DNA of 64,000 nt from Flavobacterium humi (GTDB lineage Bacteria; Bacteroidota; Bacteroidia; Flavobacteriales; Flavobacteriaceae), in assembly GCF_004745595.1 (NCBI RefSeq), contig NZ_SRLH01000004.1, forward strand, positions 412,311 to 476,310, read 5' to 3'. Below, piece by piece: positions 40,459 to 50,390 of the stretch (position 1 is its first letter; each line of letters starts with the position of its first letter). A program made the translations under genes and the position numbers. Under the pieces are notes generated by a model. It saw only the letters and a list, made by a program, of their open reading frames with translations, was not told the DNA's origin and did no database searches.

Positions 40459-41964
40459 ATGACCAAAAAACTTTTTAAATTATCGATTTTTGCTTTGTTG
40501 TTTATTACTTCATGTTCTAAAGACACTGCAGTTGACCAGGAAATCACTATTGATCCTAGTCAGGAAAAACCATTAACGCCCCAGGAAATCAACGGGAGAA
40601 TAAATGAGGCCCTACATTCAAAGGGATCATTCAATTGGGCAGCATCTTCCAACCACTTGATTTGGAGTGCTATTGTCCAGGGAGAAGACATTGCTACCAT
40701 AGGTTTCGGGGAATCCAAAAACGATTACGACAGAAGCCGCTCTGCCAACAATCAAAAGATCCAAAAAGAACTGACAGCCATCTTAATGCAGTATGAAGGA
40801 GTAAGCCTTGATAAAATACTCATTTCCTCCGATGCCTATTTGAACCTGATCGATGTTGTCATAAAAAAGCAAGAGACCGTAATTGCCTTGAGGCGAAGCA
40901 AGTATATCCGCTACATCGAGCCGGCCAATTACCGGTATATGGCCAATGCTTCTTCCAATGAAAGATCGGATTCCAGCTCCAGTTCCGGCTGCGGTTACGA
41001 CCCGGAAGCATTGAACGCAGCCGATTACACAACAGTAACGCCAAATGCGAAAGTTCCCTGGGCTTTTTACCAGCATAACATCCCATCGGCATGGAATTAC
41101 AGTACAGGAAGAGGGATTACCATCGGAATTGTAGATACGGGCGTTTCACCGAATCAAACGCTTTTGGGTGCTAATTTCAATGATGGTGTTTCTACCGGAA
41201 GGACAATCCAGAAATATGGAACGTACGTTGATTCTATCTGGCCTTGGAGCACTTCAACGGATGGCCCGAATGATCAGTGCGGCCACGGGACCAGCATGGC
41301 TTCGGTAGCATCGGCACCAAGGAATGATAACGGAATGCCTGTCGGGGTTGCCTATAACGCCAATGTGGTTACCTACCGGGCGGCTGCCAATGTGGTGGTG
41401 GAAGGCTATCACGAACAGAATGGTGTGAAAAACGCTTTTACGGCTTTGGGAAATAGGAGTGATGTAAAAATCATTTCCATGTCTATGGGGCATATTTTTT
41501 CTGTTGGTAAAATAGAAGACGGAATCAAATACGCTTACAGCAAAGGAAAACTGATTTTTTGTGCCGGAGGGACCTCGACTAGTTTTACTAATTTCGTAGG
41601 AGTGATTTTCCCGGCCTGGATGGCAGAAACAGTTGCGGTAACGGGAGTAAAGGAAGGGGCAATGCAGAAATGCGACGTTTGCCATTCCGGAAGCAAGATT
41701 GAATTTACGGTTGTCATGCAAAGGGCTTCATCAGGAAATACCGTTCCGGTGAATAATTACAGCGACAGCCAAACCGATTATGTAGGCGGTTCATCAGTCG
41801 CGACGGCAACATCAGCCGGTATTGCGGCCTTGGTTTGGGCCAAAAACCCTACCTGGACAAGGGAACAGGTGCTCACAAAAATGCGGCAATCGGCAAGTTT
41901 GTATCCTAACAGGAATTCGGAATACGGTTATGGAAATGTCAATGCTTTTTTAGCGGTTCAATAA
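40459..41964 (+). CDS. Lipoprotein subtilisin-like serine protease (S8)
   Basis: 501 residues. Signal MTKKLFKLSIFALLFITSC with C19 lipidated; an N-terminal propeptide-like region follows (to ~190, including SDAYLNLIDVVIKKQETVIALRRS). The catalytic triad is Asp225 in GIVDTG, His276 in CGHGTSMASVA, and Ser446 in GGSSVATATSAGIAAL, a variant of the usual GTSMA. Oxyanion asparagine is not obvious; YVGGSSV and ICAGG-like FCAGGTS stand where the AAGN motif would be. No type IX sorting domain at the C-terminus; lipid anchoring is likely. Confidence 0.88.
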   Translation: MTKKLFKLSIFALLFITSCSKDTAVDQEITIDPSQEKPLTPQEINGRINEALHSKGSFNWAASSNHLIWSAIVQGEDIATIGFGESKNDYDRSRSANNQKIQKELTAILMQYEGVSLDKILISSDAYLNLIDVVIKKQETVIALRRSKYIRYIEPANYRYMANASSNERSDSSSSSGCGYDPEALNAADYTTVTPNAKVPWAFYQHNIPSAWNYSTGRGITIGIVDTGVSPNQTLLGANFNDGVSTGRTIQKYGTYVDSIWPWSTSTDGPNDQCGHGTSMASVASAPRNDNGMPVGVAYNANVVTYRAAANVVVEGYHEQNGVKNAFTALGNRSDVKIISMSMGHIFSVGKIEDGIKYAYSKGKLIFCAGGTSTSFTNFVGVIFPAWMAETVAVTGVKEGAMQKCDVCHSGSKIEFTVVMQRASSGNTVPVNNYSDSQTDYVGGSSVATATSAGIAALVWAKNPTWTREQVLTKMRQSASLYPNRNSEYGYGNVNAFLAVQ

Positions 41965-41970
41965 TCAAAA

Positions 41971-42007
41971 TGAAAAAGGGAAATCAAAATCTGATTTCCC
42001 TTTTACT
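41971..42007. terminator. Bidirectional terminator between the subtilase and the 42008 gene
   Basis: Stem AAGGGAAATCA / TGATTTCCCTT with A/T tracts on both sides. Confidence 0.75.
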
Positions 42008-42616
42008 TTATCTTTCAAAGCCTATTGATTTTTTATCGTAATTAAAGATTGTCTTCAATTCCTTATATTTTTCATCAAACTCTTCTTTGGAAATGGCTTC
42101 AATGTGCTTTAACCATTTTAAATTTTTAAATTGATCTTCATAATTAAGGTTTTTATCCAAAATCATATAATAATTTTCCCTTAGATATTTATTTCTGGCA
42201 GAAAATATATTTTCGATAAAATTATTGACGATTTCTTCATTTGGAATTTTTTTATAGATGAATACATTAGTATTATTACTAAGTAATCCTATTCTCCATG
42301 ATTTTTCTTTTTTAAAGAGAAAAATAAGTAACAAAATTATCCCTATAGCAGTAAAAACAATCCAAACATCAGGATCAGTATCTTTATCATTTCTCGAAAG
42401 AAAACCTATGAAAGCTAAAAACATACTAATACAGGAAGCAATAGCAAAAAACATACTTGAATTTTCATGTGAAGCTTTATAAATCGATAAGTCTTCAAAA
42501 GAAATTATAGCTTCAAAATCGCTTTTCCCAATTATTTTTTCTTTATAGAGTAATTTTGAGCCTAAAATTTTAAATTCCCTTTCATGAAAAATTTTCTTTT
42601 GCTTTAATGTTTGCAT
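42008..42616 (-). CDS. Hypothetical membrane protein with two central helices
   Basis: 202 residues, family not recognised. The soluble N-terminus (ERFEKIL...FEAIISFEDLSIY, PH-domain-like beta pattern) is followed by two helices (FFAIASCISMFLAFIGFLSR and VWIVFTAIGIILLLIFLF), then a basic C-terminal half that is again soluble. The layout resembles bacterial PH-like membrane proteins. Lower GC than the flanking genes suggests recent arrival. Confidence 0.6.
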   Translation of the reverse strand: MQTLKQKKIFHEREFKILGSKLLYKEKIIGKSDFEAIISFEDLSIYKASHENSSMFFAIASCISMFLAFIGFLSRNDKDTDPDVWIVFTAIGIILLLIFLFKKEKSWRIGLLSNNTNVFIYKKIPNEEIVNNFIENIFSARNKYLRENYYMILDKNLNYEDQFKNLKWLKHIEAISKEEFDEKYKELKTIFNYDKKSIGFER

Positions 42617-42721
42617 AATTTCAACACATTTGAGTTTTAACGTTTTTTTAAACTCTTATAGCTCTTTTATATTAAAGGTTAGAATACAAGAATCTGAGAA
42701 TTTTGATAGATTATTAAGCGT

Positions 42722-43750
42722 TTAATTTCCTGATTTATCCACAACAGGCCTGTCTTTTCGGTTGGCCAGTTCCCAGGCAATGACAAAGGCGAGTTTTGAT
42801 CTTTTGGCCAAAGCACCAAATTCTATTTTATCGACTTCATCCGAAGGTTGGTGGTAATCCGCATGAACGCCATTGAATAAAAATACCGATGGGATGTTGT
42901 GTTTTGCGAAATTATAATGATCGGAACGGTAATAGAAACGATTCGGGTCATTATGGTCATTGTATTTGTAATCCAGGTTGATATTGACGAATTTCTTATT
43001 AGCCTCCTCACAAGCTTTGTACAAATCTGTGGAAAGGTAATCGGAACCAATGATGTACACATAATTATTGGAGTCTTTATGAAGCTCGTCGCGTCTGCCA
43101 ATCATGTCGATATTCACATCGGCAATTGTTTTTGAAAGCGGGAACAAAGGATGTTCCGTATAATAACGGGAACCGTGCAGGCCATGTTCTTCTCCGGTGA
43201 CATGCAGGAAAAGGATGGAACGTTTCGGGCCGAAACCTTCATTTTTAGCTTGTTGAAAAGCCTGGGCAATTTCCAGCAGCGCAACAGTCCCGGAACCGTC
43301 ATCATCAGCACCATTGTAGATTTCGCCGTTTTTCATTCCTACGTGGTCGTAATGCGCCGAAACAACCAAGATTTCTTCCGGTTTTTCAGAACCTTCAATA
43401 AAAGCCCAAATATTTTCAGAATCTTCCAGTTTCTCACTGTTTACCTTATTCATGTATTCCGCCGGGACTTTCTGATAATAATTCGTGGCTCCCTTCGGAA
43501 AAGAAATACCATTGTTTTTATAGGTTTCGATCAGGTACTGGCCTGCTTTTTTTTGCCCTTTTGAACCTGTTTCACGGCCTTCCATCTCATCGGAAGCAAC
43601 AACAGTCAGGTGTGCTTTCAATTCTTCGGCAGAAATGGTATTCATGTATTTTGTAATGTCAGCAGGGGTTTTTGCAACCGTATCTTTTTTGCTCGAACAA
43701 CTGTTCAGGGTAAGCGCGGCAATTGCGGATAAAATAATTTTACTTTTCAT
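42722..43750 (-). CDS. M28-family zinc metallopeptidase lipoprotein
   Basis: 342 residues from MKSKIILSAIAALTLNSC, lipidated C18. Aminopeptidase-type zinc ligands appear in order: SAHYDHVG (His), GADDDGSGTVALLEIAQAF (Asp bridging), HVTGEEHGLHGSRYY (catalytic Glu pair), VNIDMIGRRDE (Asp), and YYRSDHYNF (His). Likely located in the envelope, cutting N-terminal residues from peptides. The in-frame start at 43798 adds 16 unrelated residues ahead of the signal peptide and is rejected. Confidence 0.92.
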   Translation of the reverse strand: MKSKIILSAIAALTLNSCSSKKDTVAKTPADITKYMNTISAEELKAHLTVVASDEMEGRETGSKGQKKAGQYLIETYKNNGISFPKGATNYYQKVPAEYMNKVNSEKLEDSENIWAFIEGSEKPEEILVVSAHYDHVGMKNGEIYNGADDDGSGTVALLEIAQAFQQAKNEGFGPKRSILFLHVTGEEHGLHGSRYYTEHPLFPLSKTIADVNIDMIGRRDELHKDSNNYVYIIGSDYLSTDLYKACEEANKKFVNINLDYKYNDHNDPNRFYYRSDHYNFAKHNIPSVFLFNGVHADYHQPSDEVDKIEFGALAKRSKLAFVIAWELANRKDRPVVDKSGN

Positions 43751-43862
43751 AGAATAGGTATTGTAGAACGAATATAACCAATACTGGTTTATATCCAAAT
43801 TTTATAGGATTAAATTAACATTTACAATCCCGTTGTCAGTAAACAGGCTTCCTTAGGGTATT

Positions 43863-44906
43863 TTAATCTTCCTCTTCTTCTAATGAATTCGATTTGGAAT
43901 AGGCCCGCCATTTATCGATACATTCTTTCATATCCTGCGGCAATTCAGTATCAAAACGCATGAATTCCTTGGTTACGGGATGTTCGAATCCTAATGTTTT
44001 GGCATGGAGCGCCTGGCGTGGCAATATTTTGAAGCAATTCTCTATAAATTGTTTGTATTTTGTAAAAGTGGTTCCTTTCAGGATCAAATGGCCTCCGTAA
44101 CGCTCGTCATTGAACAACGGATGACCGATATGTTTCATATGTGCCCTGATCTGGTGTGTCCTTCCGGTTTCAAGGATGCACGAAACGACTGTGATGTAAC
44201 CAAAACGCTCCAGTACCTTATAATGCGTAACGGCAGGTTTCCCTATTTCAGGATCGGCAAAAACGGCCATTTGCATCCTGTCTTTCAGGTGCCGGGCCAG
44301 ATTTCCTTCAATGGTGCCTTCATCTTGCTGGATATTCCCCCAAACAATGGCAACATATTCCCTTTCGGACGTTTTTTCTTCAAACTGTTTTGCCAGATGG
44401 GTCATCGCCTGTTCGGTTTTGGCAATTACCAAAAGCCCGGTAGTATCCTTGTCTATCCGGTGTACCAAGCCCGGACGCTCGCTGCTGTTCATCGGCAAAC
44501 TCTCAAAATGGTACGCCAGTGCATTGACCAATGTCCCGGTATAATTTCCATGCCCCGGATGCACGACCAATCCTGCCGGTTTGTTTATCAGCAATAAGGC
44601 ATCGTCTTCATACACAATGTCCAGTGGGATATTTTCGGGATCTACCCTGTTTTCAAAAGGCGGATGGGAGAGCATGACTTTTATCTCATCAAAAGGCTTT
44701 ACCTTGTAATTTGATTTTACAGGGACGCCGTTGGCAAAAATATTCCCTTTTTCGGCGGCTTGCTGGATCTTGTTCCGGGTGGCATTTTCGACGAGTTGCA
44801 TCAAAAATTTATCCACACGCAAAATAGATTGCCCTTTTGCCGCTACAAAACGATAATGTTCAAATAATTCTTCGTCTAGGTCGTGTTCTGGATTTTGGGT
44901 ATTCAT
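43863..44906 (-). CDS. rluD: 23S rRNA pseudouridine synthase, RluD type
   Basis: 347 residues. N-terminal S4 RNA-binding domain (LRVDKFLMQLVENATRNKIQQAAEKGNIFANG) is followed by the RluA-family catalytic domain with GLVHRIDKDTTGLLVIAKT, where the aspartate of HRIDKDT is the nucleophile, and ETGRTHQIRAHMKHIGHPLFND. It modifies uridines of 23S rRNA. It follows the PASTA gene by 4 bases, a pair I associate with Flavobacteriia. Confidence 0.92.
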   Translation of the reverse strand: MNTQNPEHDLDEELFEHYRFVAAKGQSILRVDKFLMQLVENATRNKIQQAAEKGNIFANGVPVKSNYKVKPFDEIKVMLSHPPFENRVDPENIPLDIVYEDDALLLINKPAGLVVHPGHGNYTGTLVNALAYHFESLPMNSSERPGLVHRIDKDTTGLLVIAKTEQAMTHLAKQFEEKTSEREYVAIVWGNIQQDEGTIEGNLARHLKDRMQMAVFADPEIGKPAVTHYKVLERFGYITVVSCILETGRTHQIRAHMKHIGHPLFNDERYGGHLILKGTTFTKYKQFIENCFKILPRQALHAKTLGFEHPVTKEFMRFDTELPQDMKECIDKWRAYSKSNSLEEEED

Positions 44907-44910
44907 TCTT

Positions 44911-45522
44911 TTAATTGCTGGTTGAATCTGCAGGTTCGTTGTTCATCTCATCAAGGTCTTCGTCATTAAAGCCTACTTTTCCGTCTCCTAAAATCAAATC
45001 CACTTTAGACATTTTCAGTACCTGCTGGCCAGGTTTTATAGGTTTTCCGTTGAGTTTCATTTCCAGTACCATGTCTTTGGCCAAATTAGGCACATAGCTT
45101 GTATCGCCAACCTCAAGGCCCAAAGCGGTCAGGGTAGGCACAGCCTGGCGGTATGTTTTCTGGATCAGGTCAGGAATGCGCACTTTGGCATATCCGGTTG
45201 AATTTATCTTGACATAAATGACCCTGTTTTTTTTCACTTTGGCGCCCGGGTTCGGGTCTTGCTGGACAATTGACAGTTTCGGGAAAGCGGCGTTGTAATC
45301 TACGGTATCCAGCAATTCGTAATCCAAATCCAGTTCGTCGAGTTTATCTTCCGCCTGTTCAAGCGTCATTTTGCTTAAGTTGGGCACAGTAATTTCCTGG
45401 CCGTGGTTAGTGGTAAAACCAATCCAATACATAAACAGGAAAAGTGACGCAAATACAATAAGCAAAGCCAAAGCCAGTTGCTTGACAAACGTAAAACTAA
45501 GTAGGAACTTTTGTAAACTCAT
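44911..45522 (-). CDS. Single-pass membrane protein with PASTA domains
   Basis: 203 residues: one N-terminal helix (FVKQLALALLIVFASLFLFMYWIGF), then three PASTA-like units, e.g. ITVPNLSKMTLEQAEDKLDELDLDYELLD and VRIPDLIQKTYRQAVPTLTALGLEVGDTSYV. PASTA domains sense peptidoglycan. No kinase is fused, unlike Gram-positive homologues. The periplasmic domain may link cell-wall state to an unknown partner. A TATCTTTG box lies 17 bases before its start. Confidence 0.88.
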   Translation of the reverse strand: MSLQKFLLSFTFVKQLALALLIVFASLFLFMYWIGFTTNHGQEITVPNLSKMTLEQAEDKLDELDLDYELLDTVDYNAAFPKLSIVQQDPNPGAKVKKNRVIYVKINSTGYAKVRIPDLIQKTYRQAVPTLTALGLEVGDTSYVPNLAKDMVLEMKLNGKPIKPGQQVLKMSKVDLILGDGKVGFNDEDLDEMNNEPADSTSN

Positions 45523-45538
45523 AAAATATCATTTATTG

Positions 45539-45546
45539 CAAAGATA
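45539..45546 (-). promoter_or_regulatory. -7 promoter box of PASTA-rluD
   Basis: Minus strand TATCTTTG fits TAnnTTTG, 17 bases before the start codon. No -33 box seen. Confidence 0.4.
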
Positions 45547-45719
45547 TAAAAATTGTAATGTGGTTTCATTTGAAAAAAAATGATAATTTTGTTTGACAAA
45601 AGCTTTTTTAGGAGCTATTTCCTGCTGTTCGTTCCAATCTTTCGCTTTTTAAAGGAAAAAGCAAAAGGATTTCCACTTCCATCAGGGCTAATTTTAGAAT
45701 ACGAAACCAAAATACCTTT

Positions 45720-46700
45720 ATGAAAAACATCGCCATTATCATGGGAGGCTACTCCAGTGAATATAAAATCTCATTGACCAGCGGAAACGTAGTGTATCAA
45801 AACTTAGATAAAGCAAAATACAAAGGGTACCGCATCCATATCTTTAAGGAAAAATGGGTATATGTAGATGACAATGAGGCAGAATTCCCTATTGATAAAA
45901 ACGATTTTTCCGTTACGGTAAATGGTACTAAAATTGTTTTCGACGCAGTTTTCAATGCCATACACGGCACTCCCGGGGAAGACGGCCTTATGCAAGCCTA
46001 TTTTGAGCTTATCGGTCTTAAACAGACATCCTGCGATTATTACCAGGCAGCCCTGACCTTCAACAAACGGGACCTGCTTTCGGTGCTGAAACCTTACGGG
46101 ATCAAAACGGCCACTTCTTTCTACCTGAACCAGGGAGATGCCATCAACCAGGAAGCGATTTTAAATAAAGTAGGTTTGCCTTGTTTTGTAAAACCGAACA
46201 AATCGGGTTCGAGTTTCGGGATTTCCAAAGTACATACAAAGGAAGAATTCCTTCCTGCCATTGAAGTTGCCTATAAAGAAGACAATGAGATCATTATAGA
46301 AAGTTTCCTTGACGGGACAGAAGTTTCGGTAGGTGTAATCAATTATAAAGGGGAAGTGGTTGTGCTGCCCATCACTGAAATTGTTTCCGAGAATGATTTC
46401 TTCGATTACGAAGCCAAATATTTAGGGAAATCGCAGGAAATCACGCCAGCCAGGATTTCAGCGGAAATGACCCAAAAAGTGGGTGCTATTGCCAAAAAAG
46501 CCTATGAAGTCCTTAAAATGAAAGGATTTTCCAGAAGTGAGTTCATAATCGTAAACGAAGAACCGCACATGCTGGAAATGAATACCATTCCGGGGCTTAC
46601 TACTGAAAGCCTTATTCCGCAGCAGGCCCGCGAAGCCGGGATCCCGTTAACGGATTTGTTTACCAACGCTATCGAATTAGCCCTTAACTCGCCATTATGA
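45720..46700 (+). CDS. ddl: D-alanine--D-alanine ligase
   Basis: Makes the D-Ala-D-Ala dipeptide of peptidoglycan, cytosolic. 326 residues. N-terminal IMGGYSSEYKISLTSG, ATP-grasp central part (PCFVKPNKSGSSFGISKV, IIIESFLDGTEVSVGV) and the metal/product site EPHMLEMNTIPGLTTESLIPQQA. The stop overlaps the coaD start (ATGA), so the two are translated together. Confidence 0.95.
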   Translation: MKNIAIIMGGYSSEYKISLTSGNVVYQNLDKAKYKGYRIHIFKEKWVYVDDNEAEFPIDKNDFSVTVNGTKIVFDAVFNAIHGTPGEDGLMQAYFELIGLKQTSCDYYQAALTFNKRDLLSVLKPYGIKTATSFYLNQGDAINQEAILNKVGLPCFVKPNKSGSSFGISKVHTKEEFLPAIEVAYKEDNEIIIESFLDGTEVSVGVINYKGEVVVLPITEIVSENDFFDYEAKYLGKSQEITPARISAEMTQKVGAIAKKAYEVLKMKGFSRSEFIIVNEEPHMLEMNTIPGLTTESLIPQQAREAGIPLTDLFTNAIELALNSPL

Positions 46701-47152
46701 GAAAAGCTATATTTCCGGGGTCGTTCGATCCTATCACTTTAGGCCATCTGGACATTATCAAAAGGAGCATTCCTCTTTTTGACGAAATCGTCGTTGCCAT
46801 TGGCGTCAATGCCGAAAAAAAATATATGTTTTCACTCGAGGAGCGCAAACGGTTTATAGAAGAAACATTCAAAGACGAACCTTCCGTTTCGGTTATTACC
46901 TATGAAGGCCTTACCATTGAATTGTGCCAAAAACTAAATGCCGGATTTATCTTGCGGGGCCTTCGCAATCCAGCCGATTTTGAGTTTGAAAAAGCTATTG
47001 CACATACCAACAGGAGATTGTCTAAGATAGAAACCATTTTCCTGCTCACGGCAGCCGATACTTCGTATATAAGTTCCAGTATCGTCCGGGATGTGATCCG
47101 TAATGGCGGGGATTATAAAGTTTTGGTACCTGAGGCCGTCAGGACAAAATAA
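46697..47152 (+). CDS. coaD: Phosphopantetheine adenylyltransferase
   Basis: Fourth step of coenzyme A synthesis. 151 residues with the nucleotidyltransferase motif FPGSFDPITLGHLDII (HxGH variant TLGH), RGLRNPADFEFE and the C-terminal SSSIVRDVIRNGGD. The length is normal for the hexameric bacterial enzyme. Confidence 0.96.
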   Translation: MRKAIFPGSFDPITLGHLDIIKRSIPLFDEIVVAIGVNAEKKYMFSLEERKRFIEETFKDEPSVSVITYEGLTIELCQKLNAGFILRGLRNPADFEFEKAIAHTNRRLSKIETIFLLTAADTSYISSSIVRDVIRNGGDYKVLVPEAVRTK

Positions 47153-47177
47153 AAGCAGCTGCATTTTTACATAAAAA

Positions 47178-48527
47178 TCATTCTTCCGTTTTTTTGACTA
47201 CTTTCCGGGCCACTTCAATCTTGAATTTTTTGCCTTTCATTTTTTCGTTGCGGATGTTTTGGAGAAGATCCTTGACCTTTTTGGATTTTACCGCGGCAAA
47301 GGATATGAAATCTTTTACTTCAATTAATCCCAGATCGGTTTTTTCCAGTTTCCCTTTTTGGGAAAAGAAACCGACAATATCGATTTTATTGAGTTTGTTT
47401 TTCTTGCCGCCGCTGATATATATGGTCTGGAATTCTGGCGGTTTGGGTAGGGTAGAGGCTTCATCTACTTTCAAGACAGCCATTCCGTAATTGATGTAGT
47501 CTAATTTTTTTTCACTCTCGTGAACAATAATATAAGCCGTTCCCGAAGCCTGCATTCGGGCAGTCCTTCCGTTGCGGTGCGTAAATTCGTCTTCTTTTGA
47601 AGGCAAATGGTAATGGATGACATGTTTCATTTCAGGTATGTCCAATCCCCTGGCAGCCAAATCGGTAGTAACCAGGTAACTGATGCTTCCGTTCCTGAAC
47701 TGGATCAGGGCGCGTTCCCGTTCTTCCTGGTCCATTCCTCCATGATAATAGGTGGCATAAATGCCTCTTTGAATCAATTCGTCGCTAATCCTTTCGGCCG
47801 CATCCCGATGATTGCAAAAAATAATAGCAGCTTCTGATTGGAGAGAACAAATCAGGTGAAACAGGCTTTTGATTTTGTCTTTTTCTTCTGAAACGATCAT
47901 TTTCATCGAAAGATTGGCCTTTTCTCCTTCTTCCGTAGGGATAAAATCCAAAACGGTTGGGTCGGAGGCTCCGGTATATTTAGGAATTTTGATATCGGAT
48001 GTGGCAGAGACCAGGACACGCTTGCGTAATTTTGTCAAACGGCCCATTATAAAAGACATTTGCTCGTGGAAACCCAATTGCAATGATTTGTCAAATTCGT
48101 CAAGGACTAAGGTTGTAATAGTATCGGTTTTGAAAGTGCCCCTATCCATATGATCGGCAATCCTTCCAGGAGTTCCAATCAGGACAGCCGGTGGGTTGCT
48201 CAGGTTTTTGATTTCCGTTTCGATGGAATGCCCGCCGTAGCATACATTTATTTTGTAGGAAGTCCCCATTTTTTTCCAAACCTGCTCAATCTGCAGCCCC
48301 AATTCTCGTGATGGCACTAAAATCAAACACTGTACCGTATTGATTTCTTCTTGCAGTATCTCGAAAACGGGCAGCAGGAACGCCAGTGTTTTTCCGGAAC
48401 CCGTTGGCGAAAGCAATAAGATATTCGGTTCGTTTAAGATGCTGTTTTGAGCAGTTTCCTGCATTTCATTTAAGCTTTCAATCCCTAAATTGAGCAAAAT
48501 GTTGTTGGAATGGTGATTGTTATTCAT
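47178..48527 (-). CDS. DEAD-box RNA helicase with DbpA-type C-terminal RNA-binding domain
   Basis: 449 residues. Q-motif region (LGIESLNEMQETAQ), Walker A SPTGSGKT, motif Ib PGRIADHM, motif II written DEFD rather than DEAD, SAT, and HRNGRTAR. The C-terminus (KIDIVGFFSQKGKLEKTDLGLIEVKDFISFAAVK) is the DbpA RNA-binding fold, so 23S rRNA/ribosome assembly is the likely target. The -7 box ends only about 5 bases before the start codon. Confidence 0.92.
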   Translation of the reverse strand: MNNNHHSNNILLNLGIESLNEMQETAQNSILNEPNILLLSPTGSGKTLAFLLPVFEILQEEINTVQCLILVPSRELGLQIEQVWKKMGTSYKINVCYGGHSIETEIKNLSNPPAVLIGTPGRIADHMDRGTFKTDTITTLVLDEFDKSLQLGFHEQMSFIMGRLTKLRKRVLVSATSDIKIPKYTGASDPTVLDFIPTEEGEKANLSMKMIVSEEKDKIKSLFHLICSLQSEAAIIFCNHRDAAERISDELIQRGIYATYYHGGMDQEERERALIQFRNGSISYLVTTDLAARGLDIPEMKHVIHYHLPSKEDEFTHRNGRTARMQASGTAYIIVHESEKKLDYINYGMAVLKVDEASTLPKPPEFQTIYISGGKKNKLNKIDIVGFFSQKGKLEKTDLGLIEVKDFISFAAVKSKKVKDLLQNIRNEKMKGKKFKIEVARKVVKKTEE

Positions 48528-48531
48528 GCGG

Positions 48532-48539
48532 CAAAGGTA
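48532..48539 (-). promoter_or_regulatory. -7 promoter box of the helicase gene
   Basis: Minus strand TACCTTTG; the start codon at 48527 begins 5 bases downstream, so the transcript may have almost no leader. Confidence 0.4.
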
Positions 48540-48620
48540 AATGAATTTGGGTTTATCCGGCAGGAATGAAGCGTTTTTAGAAAATCAATTCCAAAACAAG
48601 GCCGGGAGGTTCAAAATAAT

Positions 48621-48628
48621 TATATTTG
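48621..48628 (+). promoter_or_regulatory. -7 promoter box of the M14 peptidase gene
   Basis: TATATTTG, 26 bases before the start at 48654. No TTG at -33. Confidence 0.45.
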
Positions 48629-48653
48629 GGTTTCTATTTTTCAAGCTTCTACC

Positions 48654-50384
48654 ATGAGATTTTTCAGTGTTGTATTCGTATTCCTTTCCGCTGCTGTTGT
48701 AGCACAGACCCAGTCCAAATATGCTACTTTCTTTGAAAAAGGAAACGGCAACCAGTCAGCCACTTACAAAGAAGTTATTTTGTATTATGAGATGCTCGAT
48801 AAGGATTTTACTTCTGTAAAAATGGAACAGATGGGGCTTACCGATAGCGGGGAACCATTGCATATCGTGATTTTCAGTGCCGATCAGAACTTTAATTTCA
48901 ATACACTGCAGAAGGATAAAGCGGTCATCCTGATCAATAACGGAATCCATGCCGGGGAACCCGATGGGATTGATGCCACGATGTCATTTTTCCGGGATTT
49001 GGCTACAGCCAAAATAAAAATCCCTAAAAATACAGTAATCGTAACTATCCCGGTATATAATATTGGAGGTGCTTTAAACAGGAATTCGACTTCGCGTGTC
49101 AACCAAAATGGGCCCGAAGAATATGGTTTCCGTGGCAACGGAAGGAATTTTGACCTGAACCGGGATTTTATCAAAAGCGATACCCGGAATACCAAAAGTT
49201 TTGCTGCCATTTTCCACAAACTGCATCCGGATGTTTTTATTGACAACCATGTCAGCAACGGCGCCGATTATCAGTATTCTTTAACTTATATCCAAACACA
49301 GCATAATAAATTGGGTGCTTCTTTGGGTGCTTTTTTAAATGAAAAGATGACACCTGCCATTGTTGCCGACCTGAAAAAGAAGAAAATCGAGTCGACACCG
49401 TATGTAAATGTCTGGGACGGTACGCCGGAAAAAGGCTTTCCGCAGTTTGTGGATTCGCCAAGATATGCCACAGGCTATACGTCTCTGTTCAATACGGCCG
49501 GCTATGTTGTGGAAACACATATGCTCAAGGATTATTCCAAAAGAGTGCGCGCCACCTACGAATTTATGGTCAGCACAATGAATTATGTGGATGCAAACGC
49601 CGGATTATTAAAGAGCATAAAAGAGAAAAACACCCATCAATTCAAACCAAAAGACCGTTACCCAATAGCATGGGAGCTGGATTCGGCAAAAGTAACCAAA
49701 ATGGCTTTTTTAGGATATGAAGGCGGGTATAAGCAGAGCGATGTGACTTCGGGAAACAGGCTGTTTTATGATGAAACAAAACCGTACAATAAAGCCATCA
49801 GTTTTTACCCTGATTACAAACCGGTGCAGGAAGTGGTTATTCCTGAAGCCTATATCATCCCAAAATCGCAATGGGAAGTCATTGATTTGCTGCAATGGAA
49901 CGGCTGTACTTCTTCCGTTTTGGAAAAAGACACGTTAATAGCAGTGGAAACCTACAGGATTGAAGATTACAAAACGGGTTCCAATGCATACGAAGGCCAT
50001 TATTTGCACAGGAATACCAAAGTTTCGAAATCGGTTAAAAAAATCCTTTTCCACAAAGGGGATTACGTTTTTTTGACAACACAGGATGCCGTAAAATATT
50101 TACTCGAAACATTAGAACCTGAAGCCATTGATTCTTTCTTTAACTGGAATTTTTTCGATACGATCCTACAACAGAAGGAAGGCTATTCGGACTATGTTTT
50201 TGAAGACCTGGCGGCCAAATTTTTAAAGGAAAACCCTTCCGTGCGGTTACAATTGGAGGAAAAGAAAAAAAACGATGCCGCTTTTTCCCAAAACCCTGCG
50301 GCGCAACTGGACTGGGTGTATAAGAATTCGCCTTATTACGAAAAAGCGCACCTGAATTATCCGGTGTACCGCCTGGTACGCTAA
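48654..50384 (+). CDS. Secreted M14-family zinc carboxypeptidase
   Basis: 576 residues with signal peptide MRFFSVVFVFLSAAVVAQ. The metal site is seen in NNGIHAGEPDGIDATM (H-x2-E) and, after FRGNGRNFDLNRDFIK, in PDVFIDNHVSNGADYQ (His). The long C-terminal half (to RLVR) has no motif I recognise. Probably an exported peptidase that trims C-termini. Monocistronic. Confidence 0.85.
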   Translation: MRFFSVVFVFLSAAVVAQTQSKYATFFEKGNGNQSATYKEVILYYEMLDKDFTSVKMEQMGLTDSGEPLHIVIFSADQNFNFNTLQKDKAVILINNGIHAGEPDGIDATMSFFRDLATAKIKIPKNTVIVTIPVYNIGGALNRNSTSRVNQNGPEEYGFRGNGRNFDLNRDFIKSDTRNTKSFAAIFHKLHPDVFIDNHVSNGADYQYSLTYIQTQHNKLGASLGAFLNEKMTPAIVADLKKKKIESTPYVNVWDGTPEKGFPQFVDSPRYATGYTSLFNTAGYVVETHMLKDYSKRVRATYEFMVSTMNYVDANAGLLKSIKEKNTHQFKPKDRYPIAWELDSAKVTKMAFLGYEGGYKQSDVTSGNRLFYDETKPYNKAISFYPDYKPVQEVVIPEAYIIPKSQWEVIDLLQWNGCTSSVLEKDTLIAVETYRIEDYKTGSNAYEGHYLHRNTKVSKSVKKILFHKGDYVFLTTQDAVKYLLETLEPEAIDSFFNWNFFDTILQQKEGYSDYVFEDLAAKFLKENPSVRLQLEEKKKNDAAFSQNPAAQLDWVYKNSPYYEKAHLNYPVYRLVR

Positions 50385-50390
50385 AAATAT

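Noticed and set aside
40459..41964. Type IX secretion sorting domain on the subtilase
   Set aside because: The C-terminus ends in the protease domain (YGYGNVNAFLAVQ) and an N-terminal lipoprotein signal is present instead.
47150..47178. Terminator GCAGCTGC between coaD and the helicase gene
   Set aside because: The palindrome is only eight bases without a loop and the T run is short; it may not fold in RNA.
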